Part shown: positions 1 to 5,846 of the stretch, in pieces
Layout of the letters: each line of letters starts with the position of its first letter
Numbering within the stretch: the stretch's first letter is position 1
DNA from: Sphingomonas carotinifaciens
GTDB lineage: Bacteria; Pseudomonadota; Alphaproteobacteria; Sphingomonadales; Sphingomonadaceae
NCBI RefSeq assembly: GCF_009789535.1
Contig: NZ_WSUT01000004.1
Coordinates: 1 to 9,468 of the forward strand
Length of the DNA: 9,468 bases
Direction: 5' to 3'
Notes under the pieces: model-generated
Databases searched by the model: none
Told to the model about the DNA's origin: nothing
The model's input: the letters and a program-made list of their open reading frames with translations, nothing else
Made by a program: the position numbers and the translations under genes

Positions 1-161
1 GGAGCCGTTGCCTTGAGGCGCTGATATTCGTCATAGTCGCGCGCCGACACGAAATAGCCTGTCACTCGGTTGTGCGTCACCACAGCGACTGGCTCGCGTT
101 GGGCCTCCTCGCGATAGCGACCGAAATTACGGGCGAACTCGGTCGCAGCTACCTGTGTCAT
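1..161 (-). CDS. Phd/YefM-like antitoxin, N-terminal part (gene crosses the circular junction)
   Basis: First 53 codons and two bases of a type II antitoxin. It should bind and neutralise the PemK-like toxin encoded just downstream and repress their shared promoter. The start is the ATG at 161-159, preceded by a strong ribosome binding site AAGGAGG (167-173) five bases away. The N-terminus (MTQVAATEFARNFGRY, then VAVVTHNRVTGYFVS and a YDEY helix) has the Phd/YefM pattern: a short DNA-binding fold that ends in a strand and helix. The frame leaves the window at position 1 with codon bases CC. Joining this to position 9468 completes CCT (Pro) and stays open to TAA at 9366-9368, giving 87 residues, a normal length for the family. 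The Phd-like assignment rests on sequence pattern only. The pairing with a PemK/MazF-type toxin rather than Doc is inferred from adjacency. Confidence 0.85.
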   Translation of the reverse strand, partial: MTQVAATEFARNFGRYREEAQREPVAVVTHNRVTGYFVSARDYDEYQRLKATA

Positions 162-182
162 CTTGCCCTCCTTGGCATTAGA

Positions 183-211
183 GCGATACACAAAACGCGC
201 GTTTTTCGCAA
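183..211 (-). promoter_or_regulatory. Probable toxin-antitoxin promoter with palindromic operator
   Basis: Reading on the minus strand there is a -35-like TTGCGA (206-211), a 17-base spacer (189-205) and a weak -10-like TATCGC (183-188). The spacer contains a perfect 14-base palindrome AAAACGCGCGTTTT at 192-205. A symmetric operator inside the spacer, 31 bases from the antitoxin start, is the arrangement expected for repression by the antitoxin-toxin complex. The palindrome is certain; the promoter boxes are inference. The same 93-base interval also holds the upstream region of the divergent nuclease-methyltransferase gene. Confidence 0.5.
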
Positions 212-254
212 TGGTGCCTGCCGGTGCCAATTTGCGCGGGGGGAGATAATCCAG

Positions 255-2681
255 GTGACCTTATTAACGGCCCTCGCACGGGCAAAAACCGAGGAGGATG
301 TTAAGGACGCCTACATCGCGGCTCTCGGACTGAAGGGCTATTTCAAGGGACTGGTCGACATCCAGACCGAAGAGGTCTGGTTCGAGGCGAAGGACAGCCC
401 GACCGCACCCATCGTCATGTTCGGCCAGCTCCTTGTCTACATCCGCGCGGCGAAGAAGCGTGGTGAGGCGATTCCGGCGTTCCTTGCCGTTATCGATCGC
501 GAAAAGGCGGCACTGATGCCAACCGAAAAGGCGCTGCCGCTGCTCGACGATAAGGCGCTCGTCTGGCCCAAATCAGGCTCGGCGGCAGGCAAGGACTTCG
601 CCGCACAGATCGCGCCTTACGTCCAGACGCACATCGTCGAATATGAAATCGCGCATGATGAGGCAGCGTTCGTCAGGGCGGTCAAGGACGCAATCCGTGA
701 ACGTCGCATCATCCGCACGCCGATCACTCCCGACAATTTGCGGCAGGTGTTCGACCGCTGGGTCGCCATGATCGGTAGCGAGCTCGGCGTGAAGAACCAG
801 GCCGATTACGCCGTACTGTTCTTCGCCGACATCATGCACGACGGCCAGCGAGAGGCGATGAAGGGGCCAGCGGGCGCGCGCCTGTTGTTCAGTGGCGACA
901 AGCCAGTTTTCATCCTAGGGACTGAGCAGTACGAGCTAGCGAGCGAGCGCGGCTATCGTAACTTCTGGGCGATCTACCACCGGCCGCCCGAACAGCAGCA
1001 TCGCCATTATCTGCTTGAACGCCGCGACAGCTTGCTTCCCGTCGATGAACAGAAATTCAAGGGCGCGTATTACACGCCGCTAAACATCGTTGATAAAGCC
1101 TATGACCAGTTGCGTGCCACGCTAGGAGAGAATTGGCAAAACCGTTACATCGTGTGGGACATGTGTGCGGGTGTTGGCAATCTGGAAGCTAAGCACAGCA
1201 ATCTACGCAATGTCTTCATGTCCACGCTCGACCAGGCCGATGTGACGATCATGAAGTCGAATCCGGCGTTCGCGGGGGCGGAGATATTTCAGTACGATTA
1301 CCTGAACGACGACATCACTGATTTTGGTGAGATCGATTATGCGCTGTCGGGTAAGCTGCCGACGGCGCTGCGGCAGGCGATTACTAATGCGCGCGAAGGC
1401 CGGAAGGGCGCGAAGCCGATTTTAGTGCTAATCAATCCGCCCTATGCGGAGGCTACCAACGACAACACTACAAGAGGCGTTGCTTCGGATGGTTCAGGGT
1501 CCAAAGCAAAAGTTGCTAAAACTCGCTTAGCGTTAAGTCTAAAAGCCGACTATGGGAAGGCCACAAATGAGCTATTTGCCCAGTTCGTGGCACGAATAGA
1601 TTTAGAGTTGCCTACATCAACACTAGCGATGTTTTCTACACTAAAGTACGTAATTTCTCCTACTTTAGAGAAATTTAGAGAAACGTGGAAGGCAAAATTT
1701 CTAGGAGGCTTCGTTGTCCATAGTCGTGCATTTGATAGCGTTCCCGGGAACTTCCCAATAGCTTTTTTGATGTGGGATACTGCTGTGAATGTGTCAGTAG
1801 CAAATATTGACACACGCGTACTCAACAAAGAGGGCAAAGAGGTCGGTGAGAAGACGTTCATTATAAGCACGGGGCGCAAGTTACTCACCGACTGGATCAT
1901 CCGGCCACGCTCAAACCGCGAAGAGGTAGTGCCGCTGAAAAATGCCCTGACTACTGCGACTGCCACGAAGGATCTTCGAGGGACCAGGTGGTCGGACGAT
2001 GCCATCGCCTATATGTGGTGCAACAGCAACGACTTGCAGCAGGCCGCCAAGACTGCATTGTTCTCGTCCGGCTTTAACGGTGGCCACGGGCTTTTCGTCA
2101 CTTCCGAAAACCTCTGGCAAGCCGCCATCGTGTTCGCGGTCCGCCGCCTTATTAAGCCAACCTGGCTCAATGACCGCGACCAGTTCCTGCAACCCTCCGA
2201 GGCGCTGACCGACGAATTTAAGTCCGATTGCTTGGTCTGGATGCTGTTCAACGGCAGCAATTTGACCGCCGGGGCTGATGGGCTTCGCTGGAACGAGCGC
2301 GACTGGTCCCTTGTCAATCACTTCATCCCGTTCACCGAAGGCGAGGTCGGAGTGAGCGGGCGGTTTCAATCCGACTTCATGGTCCGCTACATGGCGGGCA
2401 TGATCTTTTCGGCGGAAGCGCGAGCAGTGCTCGACGCGGGGCGGGTATTGTGGAAGCGCTACCACGCCATCAGCTTTCCGCGTAAAATCCGCGAAGAATT
2501 CAAACTCAACCGTCCGGATGTCGGCTGGTACCAAGTCCGCCGCGCCCTCGAAGCTTATGGTGATACCGAACTAACGGACTTCGACGCGTTCAAGGCAGCC
2601 TATGCCGCGCTCGGTACAAAACTACGGCCTTTGGTATTTGAATTTGGATTTTTGTCACAGCCTTTAGGGAGTGTAAGCTAG
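255..2681 (+). CDS. PD-(D/E)XK nuclease-like / N6-adenine DNA methyltransferase fusion, type IIG restriction-modification-like (808 aa)
   Basis: Probably a single-chain restriction-modification enzyme that methylates adenine in a target sequence and cuts unmodified DNA. The N-terminal domain has the nuclease pattern D35-x8-E44-x-K46 followed by Q58-x3-Y62. MmeI-like enzymes have a closely similar D-x9-ExK. A helical linker follows. The methyltransferase core has motif X GAYYTP (270-275), the SAM-binding motif I region WDMCAGVGN (301-309) and the catalytic motif IV NPPY (394-397), the order seen in gamma-class N6-adenine enzymes. The last ~300 residues would hold target recognition. The GTG at 255 is chosen because GGAG (242-245) lies nine bases upstream; an in-frame start at 72 would run through the antitoxin gene. 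The stop overlaps the next gene by one base. Codons from about 1480 to 1880 are visibly richer in A and T than the flanks, suggesting mosaic origin. No separate restriction or specificity subunit is present. Recognition sequence and activity cannot be read from the sequence. Confidence 0.8.
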   Translation: MTLLTALARAKTEEDVKDAYIAALGLKGYFKGLVDIQTEEVWFEAKDSPTAPIVMFGQLLVYIRAAKKRGEAIPAFLAVIDREKAALMPTEKALPLLDDKALVWPKSGSAAGKDFAAQIAPYVQTHIVEYEIAHDEAAFVRAVKDAIRERRIIRTPITPDNLRQVFDRWVAMIGSELGVKNQADYAVLFFADIMHDGQREAMKGPAGARLLFSGDKPVFILGTEQYELASERGYRNFWAIYHRPPEQQHRHYLLERRDSLLPVDEQKFKGAYYTPLNIVDKAYDQLRATLGENWQNRYIVWDMCAGVGNLEAKHSNLRNVFMSTLDQADVTIMKSNPAFAGAEIFQYDYLNDDITDFGEIDYALSGKLPTALRQAITNAREGRKGAKPILVLINPPYAEATNDNTTRGVASDGSGSKAKVAKTRLALSLKADYGKATNELFAQFVARIDLELPTSTLAMFSTLKYVISPTLEKFRETWKAKFLGGFVVHSRAFDSVPGNFPIAFLMWDTAVNVSVANIDTRVLNKEGKEVGEKTFIISTGRKLLTDWIIRPRSNREEVVPLKNALTTATATKDLRGTRWSDDAIAYMWCNSNDLQQAAKTALFSSGFNGGHGLFVTSENLWQAAIVFAVRRLIKPTWLNDRDQFLQPSEALTDEFKSDCLVWMLFNGSNLTAGADGLRWNERDWSLVNHFIPFTEGEVGVSGRFQSDFMVRYMAGMIFSAEARAVLDAGRVLWKRYHAISFPRKIREEFKLNRPDVGWYQVRRALEAYGDTELTDFDAFKAAYAALGTKLRPLVFEFGFLSQPLGSVS

Positions 2682-2911
2682 TGATTACGTCAGAGTATTT
2701 CCTTGTATCTGCTGAGATTGAGGTTGATGGGTCTCGTGAAAAAATAGAACTACCTGGACTGTCAGCCTTGCCCAGCGTTGGTGACGAAGTAGAGCTTAAT
2801 TACTGGCACGGGCGTAAGCTGACTTTTGTGGTTGAAGGTGTTCGGCATCACATTGCCAATATTGGCGAAAAAATGCTTCAGCAAACCGTACTTATTGGTA
2901 GGCCGATCTAA
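2681..2911 (+). CDS. Unrecognised 76-residue protein, translationally coupled to the nuclease-methyltransferase
   Basis: I do not recognise this family. The GTG start at 2681 shares its first base with the TAG stop of the upstream gene, and AGGGAG (2666-2671) lies nine bases before it, so the two genes are almost certainly co-translated. The protein looks rich in beta strands (alternating hydrophobic and polar residues such as YFLVSAEIEV, DEVELNY, KLTFVVEGV) with no signal peptide or membrane segment. It could be a small barrel or an accessory or control subunit. It has no helix-turn-helix like that of classical restriction-modification controller proteins. Its base composition is lower in G+C than most of the plasmid and matches the end of the upstream gene, which suggests the two travelled together. 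Any link to restriction-modification function is inference from coupling. Confidence 0.75.
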   Translation: MITSEYFLVSAEIEVDGSREKIELPGLSALPSVGDEVELNYWHGRKLTFVVEGVRHHIANIGEKMLQQTVLIGRPI

Positions 2912-3007
2912 TTAGCTAAGCATAGATTAACCCCGTGCCAAGATTAGGGGTAAGCAATGTCCGCTCTCTGCCATTCTTACTCGGGGCGATGCGAAAGTCA
3001 TAGGTTC

Positions 3008-3053
3008 TGCATCACGCCGGAAACGGCAGAAATCCGGGCGCTTCCGTGATGCA
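3008..3053. promoter_or_regulatory. Inverted repeat upstream of the resolvase, candidate res subsite or operator
   Basis: A perfect 9-base inverted repeat, TGCATCACG (3008-3016) and CGTGATGCA (3045-3053), spans 46 bases and ends 23 bases before the preferred resolvase ATG. The symmetry extends inward imperfectly (GGAA on the left against TTCC on the right, offset by two bases). Resolvases of the Tn3 type commonly bind inverted-repeat subsites just upstream of their own gene and repress themselves there. A full three-subsite res is not evident to me in 2912-3076. The rest of that stretch holds only a weak CCCC/GGGG dyad near 2932-2950. Confidence 0.4.
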
Positions 3054-3076
3054 TATATCCGATGCACAATGGTCGC

Positions 3077-3631
3077 ATGATCTACGGCTATGCGCGCGTC
3101 TCCTCCAACGGGCAGGACCTCACCCAGCAGGTCGCCCAGCTCCTCGCTGCCGGCTGCGTGAAAGTCTACCAGGAGAAGGCCAGCGCCGCGTCGGCCGAGC
3201 GGCCGAAGCTCAAGCGCGCGATCGGCGCGCTCGATGCCGGCGACGTGCTGATGGTGACGGCCACCGACCGCCTGGCACGCAACACCCGTGACCTGTTGAA
3301 CATCCTCCACGCGGTGAAGGAGGCAGGGGCTGGCTTCCGCTCGATCGCGGAGCCGATGGTGGATACGACCTCGCAGTTTGCCGAGGTCGTCATCGCCGTG
3401 CTGGGGATCGCAGCGAGCTGGGAACGCCAGCGGATCGTGGAGCGCACCGCAGTCGGTCGCGACCAGGCTAAGGCGCGTGGGGTGAAGTTCGGCCGGCGTG
3501 CTGCCCTCACTCCCCATCAGCAGGCGGAGGCGCTACAGCGGCTCGCTAGGGGCGACACGCAGCGCACCGTCGCGGCTCTGCTCGGGGTCGATCAGGCGAC
3601 GATATCGCGGCTGTCGCGCAAGCAAGGCTGA
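3077..3631 (+). CDS. Serine recombinase, small resolvase/invertase type (184 aa)
   Basis: Site-specific recombinase of the resolvase/invertase family, most likely a plasmid multimer resolvase. The N-terminus MIYGYARVSS places R7 and the nucleophile at S9, and D64-R65-L66-A67-R68 matches the DRLxR active-site block of the gamma-delta/Tn3 resolvases. A long dimerisation helix follows around 112-140 (WERQRIVERT). A short DNA-binding domain with a helix-turn-helix (RTVAALLGVDQATISRL, roughly 160-178) ends the protein. The 184-residue length is typical. An ATG at 3062 would add MHNGR, but family members usually begin directly before the first strand, so 3077 is preferred; neither start has a clear ribosome binding site. 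No transposase or terminal inverted repeats were found nearby, so a role in plasmid maintenance is more likely than membership of an intact transposon. An invertase role cannot be excluded. Confidence 0.88.
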   Translation: MIYGYARVSSNGQDLTQQVAQLLAAGCVKVYQEKASAASAERPKLKRAIGALDAGDVLMVTATDRLARNTRDLLNILHAVKEAGAGFRSIAEPMVDTTSQFAEVVIAVLGIAASWERQRIVERTAVGRDQAKARGVKFGRRAALTPHQQAEALQRLARGDTQRTVAALLGVDQATISRLSRKQG

Positions 3632-3697
3632 TGATCGAGCGAGCTAGAAACAAGTCGTTAAACCGGTGCCGGGTACGGTTACGCAAGGAGATTAGAA

Positions 3698-3874
3698 ATG
3701 GCGTTTACCGAGGCCGAAAAGCAGCAGTGGCATGCCGATCGACGTGCAGCGGAAGCCACGGATGACGACTATGCTGCATCCCCAACCTGCGGGCATTGTG
3801 GCAACCCGTTCAGCTCGGGCGCAGGAGTGGTCACCGATGACTTCTCCCTATGTGACGTTTGCAACGGCGATTGA
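3698..3874 (+). CDS. Small zinc-ribbon-like protein (58 aa)
   Basis: A short reading frame with one of the best ribosome binding sites on the plasmid: AAGGAG (3685-3690), seven bases before the ATG. The protein starts MAFTEAEKQQWHADRR, a charged helix, and then carries two CxxC knuckles: C31-G-H-C34 and C52-D-V-C55, separated by 17 residues. That is the pattern of a single zinc ribbon. Partners and function are unknown; many such small ribbons bind nucleic acid or act as protein adaptors. It follows the resolvase on the same strand after 66 bases that include an imperfect dyad at 3661-3680 (AACCG and CGGTT arms), so it may have its own promoter. It ends eight bases from the stop of the convergent helix-turn-helix gene. 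The call that it is a real gene rests on the binding site and the cysteine pattern. Confidence 0.72.
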   Translation: MAFTEAEKQQWHADRRAAEATDDDYAASPTCGHCGNPFSSGAGVVTDDFSLCDVCNGD

Positions 3875-3882
3875 TCCTGCTG

Positions 3883-4323
3883 TCATTCGTCAGTGCGGCC
3901 GAACAGGCGACCGAAGAACCCTCGCTTGGATTCTGTGGGGCCGGGTCCGGTCAGCAGTCCGATAACTCGGGCTTGAGCCTCACGCCGTTCCTCGTCCGAT
4001 TGATCGAGGCGACGGCGGAGATCATCGATCGTGCCGTCCCGATCGCGCAACTGTTCCAAGGCAGCATCAAGACGAGCCTGCAACACATTGGAATCTGACC
4101 CGTTACGGGTGTCAGCATTGCCGTTGCGAAGCGTTTCAGCAGGCGTTTCGGTTACTGGTGCGGCTGACTTGGGAGGGTACACCCGGTGCAATTCGACTGG
4201 CTCAATCGAGAAAGAGCCATCATCCTTCTTTGTCGCGGAAATCCGACCACTATTAATGGCCCGCGATATGGAGGCCTTGCTGATGCCTGTCGCCTTCGCA
4301 GCTTCTCCGAGGGTGTAAGCCAT
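3883..4323 (-). CDS. Helix-turn-helix / coiled-coil plasmid protein (146 aa)
   Basis: Probable DNA-binding regulator or partition-like accessory protein. Residues 1-50 (TLGEAAKATGISKASISRAI, then a basic turn and FSIEPVELHRVY) form a MerR/excisionase-style helix-turn-helix with a wing. Residues about 78-124 are a charged coiled coil (LQARLDAALEQLRDRD onward). The C-terminus RGFFGRLFGR is a short basic amphipathic helix that could touch membrane or DNA. Plasmid proteins of this design are sometimes labelled entry exclusion protein 1, a name I would not rely on; KfrA-like proteins share the helix-turn-helix plus coiled-coil idea. The ATG at 4323-4321 has AGGGAC (4331-4336) seven bases upstream; a TTG at 4353 would add ten residues but lies inside a dyad. 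The gene follows rep by 78 bases on the same strand, so it may share its transcript and influence copy number or segregation. Confidence 0.8.
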   Translation of the reverse strand: MAYTLGEAAKATGISKASISRAINSGRISATKKDDGSFSIEPVELHRVYPPKSAAPVTETPAETLRNGNADTRNGSDSNVLQARLDAALEQLRDRDGTIDDLRRRLDQSDEERREAQARVIGLLTGPGPTESKRGFFGRLFGRTDE

Positions 4324-4340
4324 CTTATTGGTCCCTGTTG

Positions 4341-4377
4341 CGGATCGTTTCAAAACATGATCCGCTAACCCGTTAGC
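4341..4377 (-). promoter_or_regulatory. Two adjoining dyads upstream of the helix-turn-helix gene, candidate operator
   Basis: Dyad one: CGGATC (4341-4346) pairs with GATCCG (4359-4364), and inside it GTTT (4347-4350) pairs with AAAC (4353-4356) around a CA centre, so ten bases on each side pair with a two-base bulge. Dyad two: GCTAAC (4364-4369) pairs with GTTAGC (4372-4377) around CC. They share base 4364 and sit between the rep stop and the start of the next gene. An autoregulatory operator for the encoded helix-turn-helix protein is the simplest reading. A hairpin in the rep-distal transcript is the alternative. No T-run follows in either direction, so a terminator is unlikely. Confidence 0.5.
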
Positions 4378-4401
4378 AGAAACGGTCAGATAGCGAAACG
4401 A

Positions 4402-5508
4402 TTAGACCCTGCCCCACTTGGTGGCACACCCCGTAACCCATTTCGTCCAGTCTGCCTTGAGAGCGTCCCCTACCAGTTTACGGCGCTGTTCAGGGCGCAC
4501 GCGGGCATACTGATCCGCTAGTCGCTGCACGGAGTGACCACCGCCTAGGGCCATTCCGATCGAATGAAGCTCCGGGGTCTTGAACTCGTTCACCTGATCG
4601 TCGGCCGGCCAGCGCAGGGTGTCGGAAACCGACAGGCGAGAAGCCGCCGAGGCGATGAGGCTAGCAGTATCGACGATGGTTTCTGTCGTCCCTTCCCGGC
4701 GAGCCTTTCGACCGCTGCTATGGCGTCCTGCCTCATCAGCCGCGGCGTCAGTGGCATCGTCGTCTTTCGGGGTGAAGGTGAGGGTGACGTGGGTAATCTT
4801 GCCCCGCGCCCCGCGTTTTTCCGACCAGTCCATCGTGAAGGCGGCGAGCTGATCGATTTCGGCCTTCGCCAGATCGAGGACGAAGCGACGGAAGTCGGAA
4901 AAGTTGAGCAGTGTTTTGGGAGCTACGCCTACCCGCTCCCGCAGCTCCTCGATCGTACCTGACCATCGAGGCTCGCGACGGCCAGCGAGCAGGCAACCCA
5001 TCTCGTAGAGGGTAATGGCATATTTGGATCGGAAGGCGAGCAGCGCCGCCCGGTTCAATCGGGCGTAGTAGTCGCTCCCCTGCAGAATAGCCCGTGCTGG
5101 TGCCGTGAACTCCCATTCGACGGTAGCTCGTCCATCTTCCGCGTGTTCGTTGAGGGTCCACGCCAGCAGAGCAGCGGTAAGGGTAGCAGCACGTCCCTGA
5201 GCCGAGGTCGAAGACATCTGGAATTTCACATCCATCAGCTCGGCCAGCGTGTCTTGGATCCGATCATTGGCATTGTGGCTGCCTCGCAGCTCACGCTTGG
5301 CGATCACATGCGAGCCTGGTCGCCAAGCCTCGCCGGCAGCTTTGGCGATCAGGAGAGCCAAGGTTTTGCGAGCGGCAAGGGAGGGTGATGTGCCGGCACC
5401 AAACCGAGCTTCGATGAACTCACCAGCTTTGACGATGGCATGACCGTCTCGGACCGAAGCGGTGGAAGCCGCTTTCATGGTGCGACCTAGGGAAGGGCCA
5501 TCTGACAT
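4402..5508 (-). CDS. repA: Replication initiator, Rep_3 (RepA/RepB iteron-binding) family (368 aa)
   Basis: Initiator that should bind the iterons upstream of its own gene, open the origin and recruit host replication proteins. The sequence fits the two-winged-helix Rep_3 fold. The first domain includes residues ~50-150. The second has the hallmark series RSKYAITLYEM (160-170), TIEELRERVGV (185-195), NFSDFRRFVLDLAKAEIDQL (202-221) and a closing strand KITHVTLTFTP (237-247). Residues ~250-368 are an extra tail with a hydrophilic linker and a helical end. The start is ATG 5508-5506; its ribosome binding site is poor, with only GAG close by, and an ATG at 5478 is a possible alternative. The 22-bp iterons lie 72-153 bases upstream of the start. 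Lack of a strong binding site, together with the inverted iteron half in its leader, fits tight low-level expression. Family assignment is confident; the gene symbol is generic. Confidence 0.9.
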   Translation of the reverse strand: MSDGPSLGRTMKAASTASVRDGHAIVKAGEFIEARFGAGTSPSLAARKTLALLIAKAAGEAWRPGSHVIAKRELRGSHNANDRIQDTLAELMDVKFQMSSTSAQGRAATLTAALLAWTLNEHAEDGRATVEWEFTAPARAILQGSDYYARLNRAALLAFRSKYAITLYEMGCLLAGRREPRWSGTIEELRERVGVAPKTLLNFSDFRRFVLDLAKAEIDQLAAFTMDWSEKRGARGKITHVTLTFTPKDDDATDAAADEAGRHSSGRKARREGTTETIVDTASLIASAASRLSVSDTLRWPADDQVNEFKTPELHSIGMALGGGHSVQRLADQYARVRPEQRRKLVGDALKADWTKWVTGCATKWGRV

Positions 5509-5530
5509 AGCTCAAAGTGCGTCAGAAACG

Positions 5531-5538
5531 AGTTACGA
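5531..5538 (-). promoter_or_regulatory. Inverted iteron half-site in the rep leader
   Basis: AGTTACGA here is the exact inverse complement of TCGTAACT at 5591-5598 in the first iteron. It lies 23-30 bases upstream of the rep start. Many Rep_3 plasmids repress rep through an inverted partial copy of the iteron placed at the rep promoter. Only eight bases match, so this is suggestive, not proof. A degenerate direct copy, CACCTCATTTCTGGAT, is also present at 5554-5569 but is off the 22-bp phase. Confidence 0.35.
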
Positions 5539-5579
5539 AGCAATATCTATTCGCACCTCATTTCTGGATCAGGTTACCC

Positions 5580-5661
5580 CACCCCATTCATCGTAACTGG
5601 GCACCCCATTTCTCGTAGGTCAGCACCCCATTTCTCGTATCTGCGCACCCCATTCCTCGTA
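5580..5661 (+). repeat. Four plasmid iterons in exact 22-bp phase
   Basis: Copies start at 5580, 5602, 5624 and 5646. The shared 16-base core is CACCCCATTYMTCGTA: copies two and three are identical (CACCCCATTTCTCGTA), copy one has CATTCATCGTA and copy four CATTCCTCGTA. Six variable bases separate cores. A 22-base period keeps all copies on one face of the helix, as for binding sites of Rep_3 initiators. They sit upstream of rep, the usual place for both initiation and copy-number control. Confidence 0.92.
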
Positions 5662-5706
5662 GGTCGAGGCGTTTATGCGTTCTAGATCAATGGGCTAGCT
5701 AACCAC

Positions 5707-5735
5707 GAATCATAGAATCAGTAGAATCTAGAATC
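5707..5735 (+). repeat. Cluster of four GAATC (GANTC) motifs beside the iterons
   Basis: GAATC occurs at 5707, 5715, 5724 and 5731, three of the copies as TAGAATC (5713, 5722, 5729). GANTC is the site methylated by CcrM in alphaproteobacteria. Two more GANTC sites follow at 5776 (GAATC) and 5863 (GAGTC). The stretch is among the most A+T-rich around the origin, so it may be both the melting element and a methylation-sensed switch. The motif positions are certain; the role is inference. Confidence 0.5.
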
Positions 5736-5777
5736 ATCGCGGGCGCGCGAGGCTGGCGTTGCATGACGACAAGCGGA

Positions 5778-5846
5778 ATCGGCCTTCGGCCGATGCGCCG
5801 AAGATGCGTGCCGGCTACGCCGTCACAAGAGCGGCCTGACGGCCGC
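5778..5846. repeat. Three consecutive G+C-rich stem-loops next to the origin
   Basis: Stem-loop one: ATCGGCC (5778-5784) and GGCCGAT (5788-5794) around TTC. Two: CGGC (5812-5815) and GCCG (5819-5822) around TAC. Three: GCGGCC (5831-5836) and GGCCGC (5841-5846) around TGAC. Stem three is followed on the minus strand by TCTTGT, so it may help end transcripts of the 95-residue gene coming from 5888. The series could also act in single-stranded form, for example as a primase assembly site, which is speculative. Confidence 0.45.

Noticed and set aside
72..254. N-terminal extension of the nuclease-methyltransferase reading frame
   Set aside because: It overlaps the antitoxin gene and its promoter on the other strand, has no ribosome binding site, and encodes sequence unlike the rest of the protein. 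The GTG at 255 has a correct site.
1911..2534. 207-residue open frame opposite the C-terminal part of the methyltransferase
   Set aside because: It has no recognisable domain or ribosome binding site, and the plus strand is explained by the 808-residue protein.
255..2911. BREX (PglX) or DISARM component
   Set aside because: The methyltransferase is the only candidate: there is no PglZ, BrxC-type ATPase, Lon-like or DrmA/B-like gene on the plasmid, and the N-terminal nuclease signature fits type IIG better.
2928..2952. Terminator after the 76-residue gene
   Set aside because: The CCCC/GGGG dyad has only about four strong pairs and no T-run.
2927..3517. 196-residue open frame opposite the resolvase
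   Set aside because: It is an antisense shadow of a clearly recognised serine recombinase, with biased composition and no motif.
3000..3874. Tn3-family transposon
   Set aside because: There is a resolvase but no transposase fragment, and I could not find a pair of ~38-base terminal inverted repeats around it.
5580..5661. CRISPR array
   Set aside because: Repeats are 16 bases with only 6 bases between them, in strict 22-base phase upstream of rep. These are iterons, and no cas gene is present.
5660..5740. DnaA boxes in the origin
   Set aside because: No TTATCCACA or close match on either strand; TTATGCGTT at about 5673 differs in too many positions.
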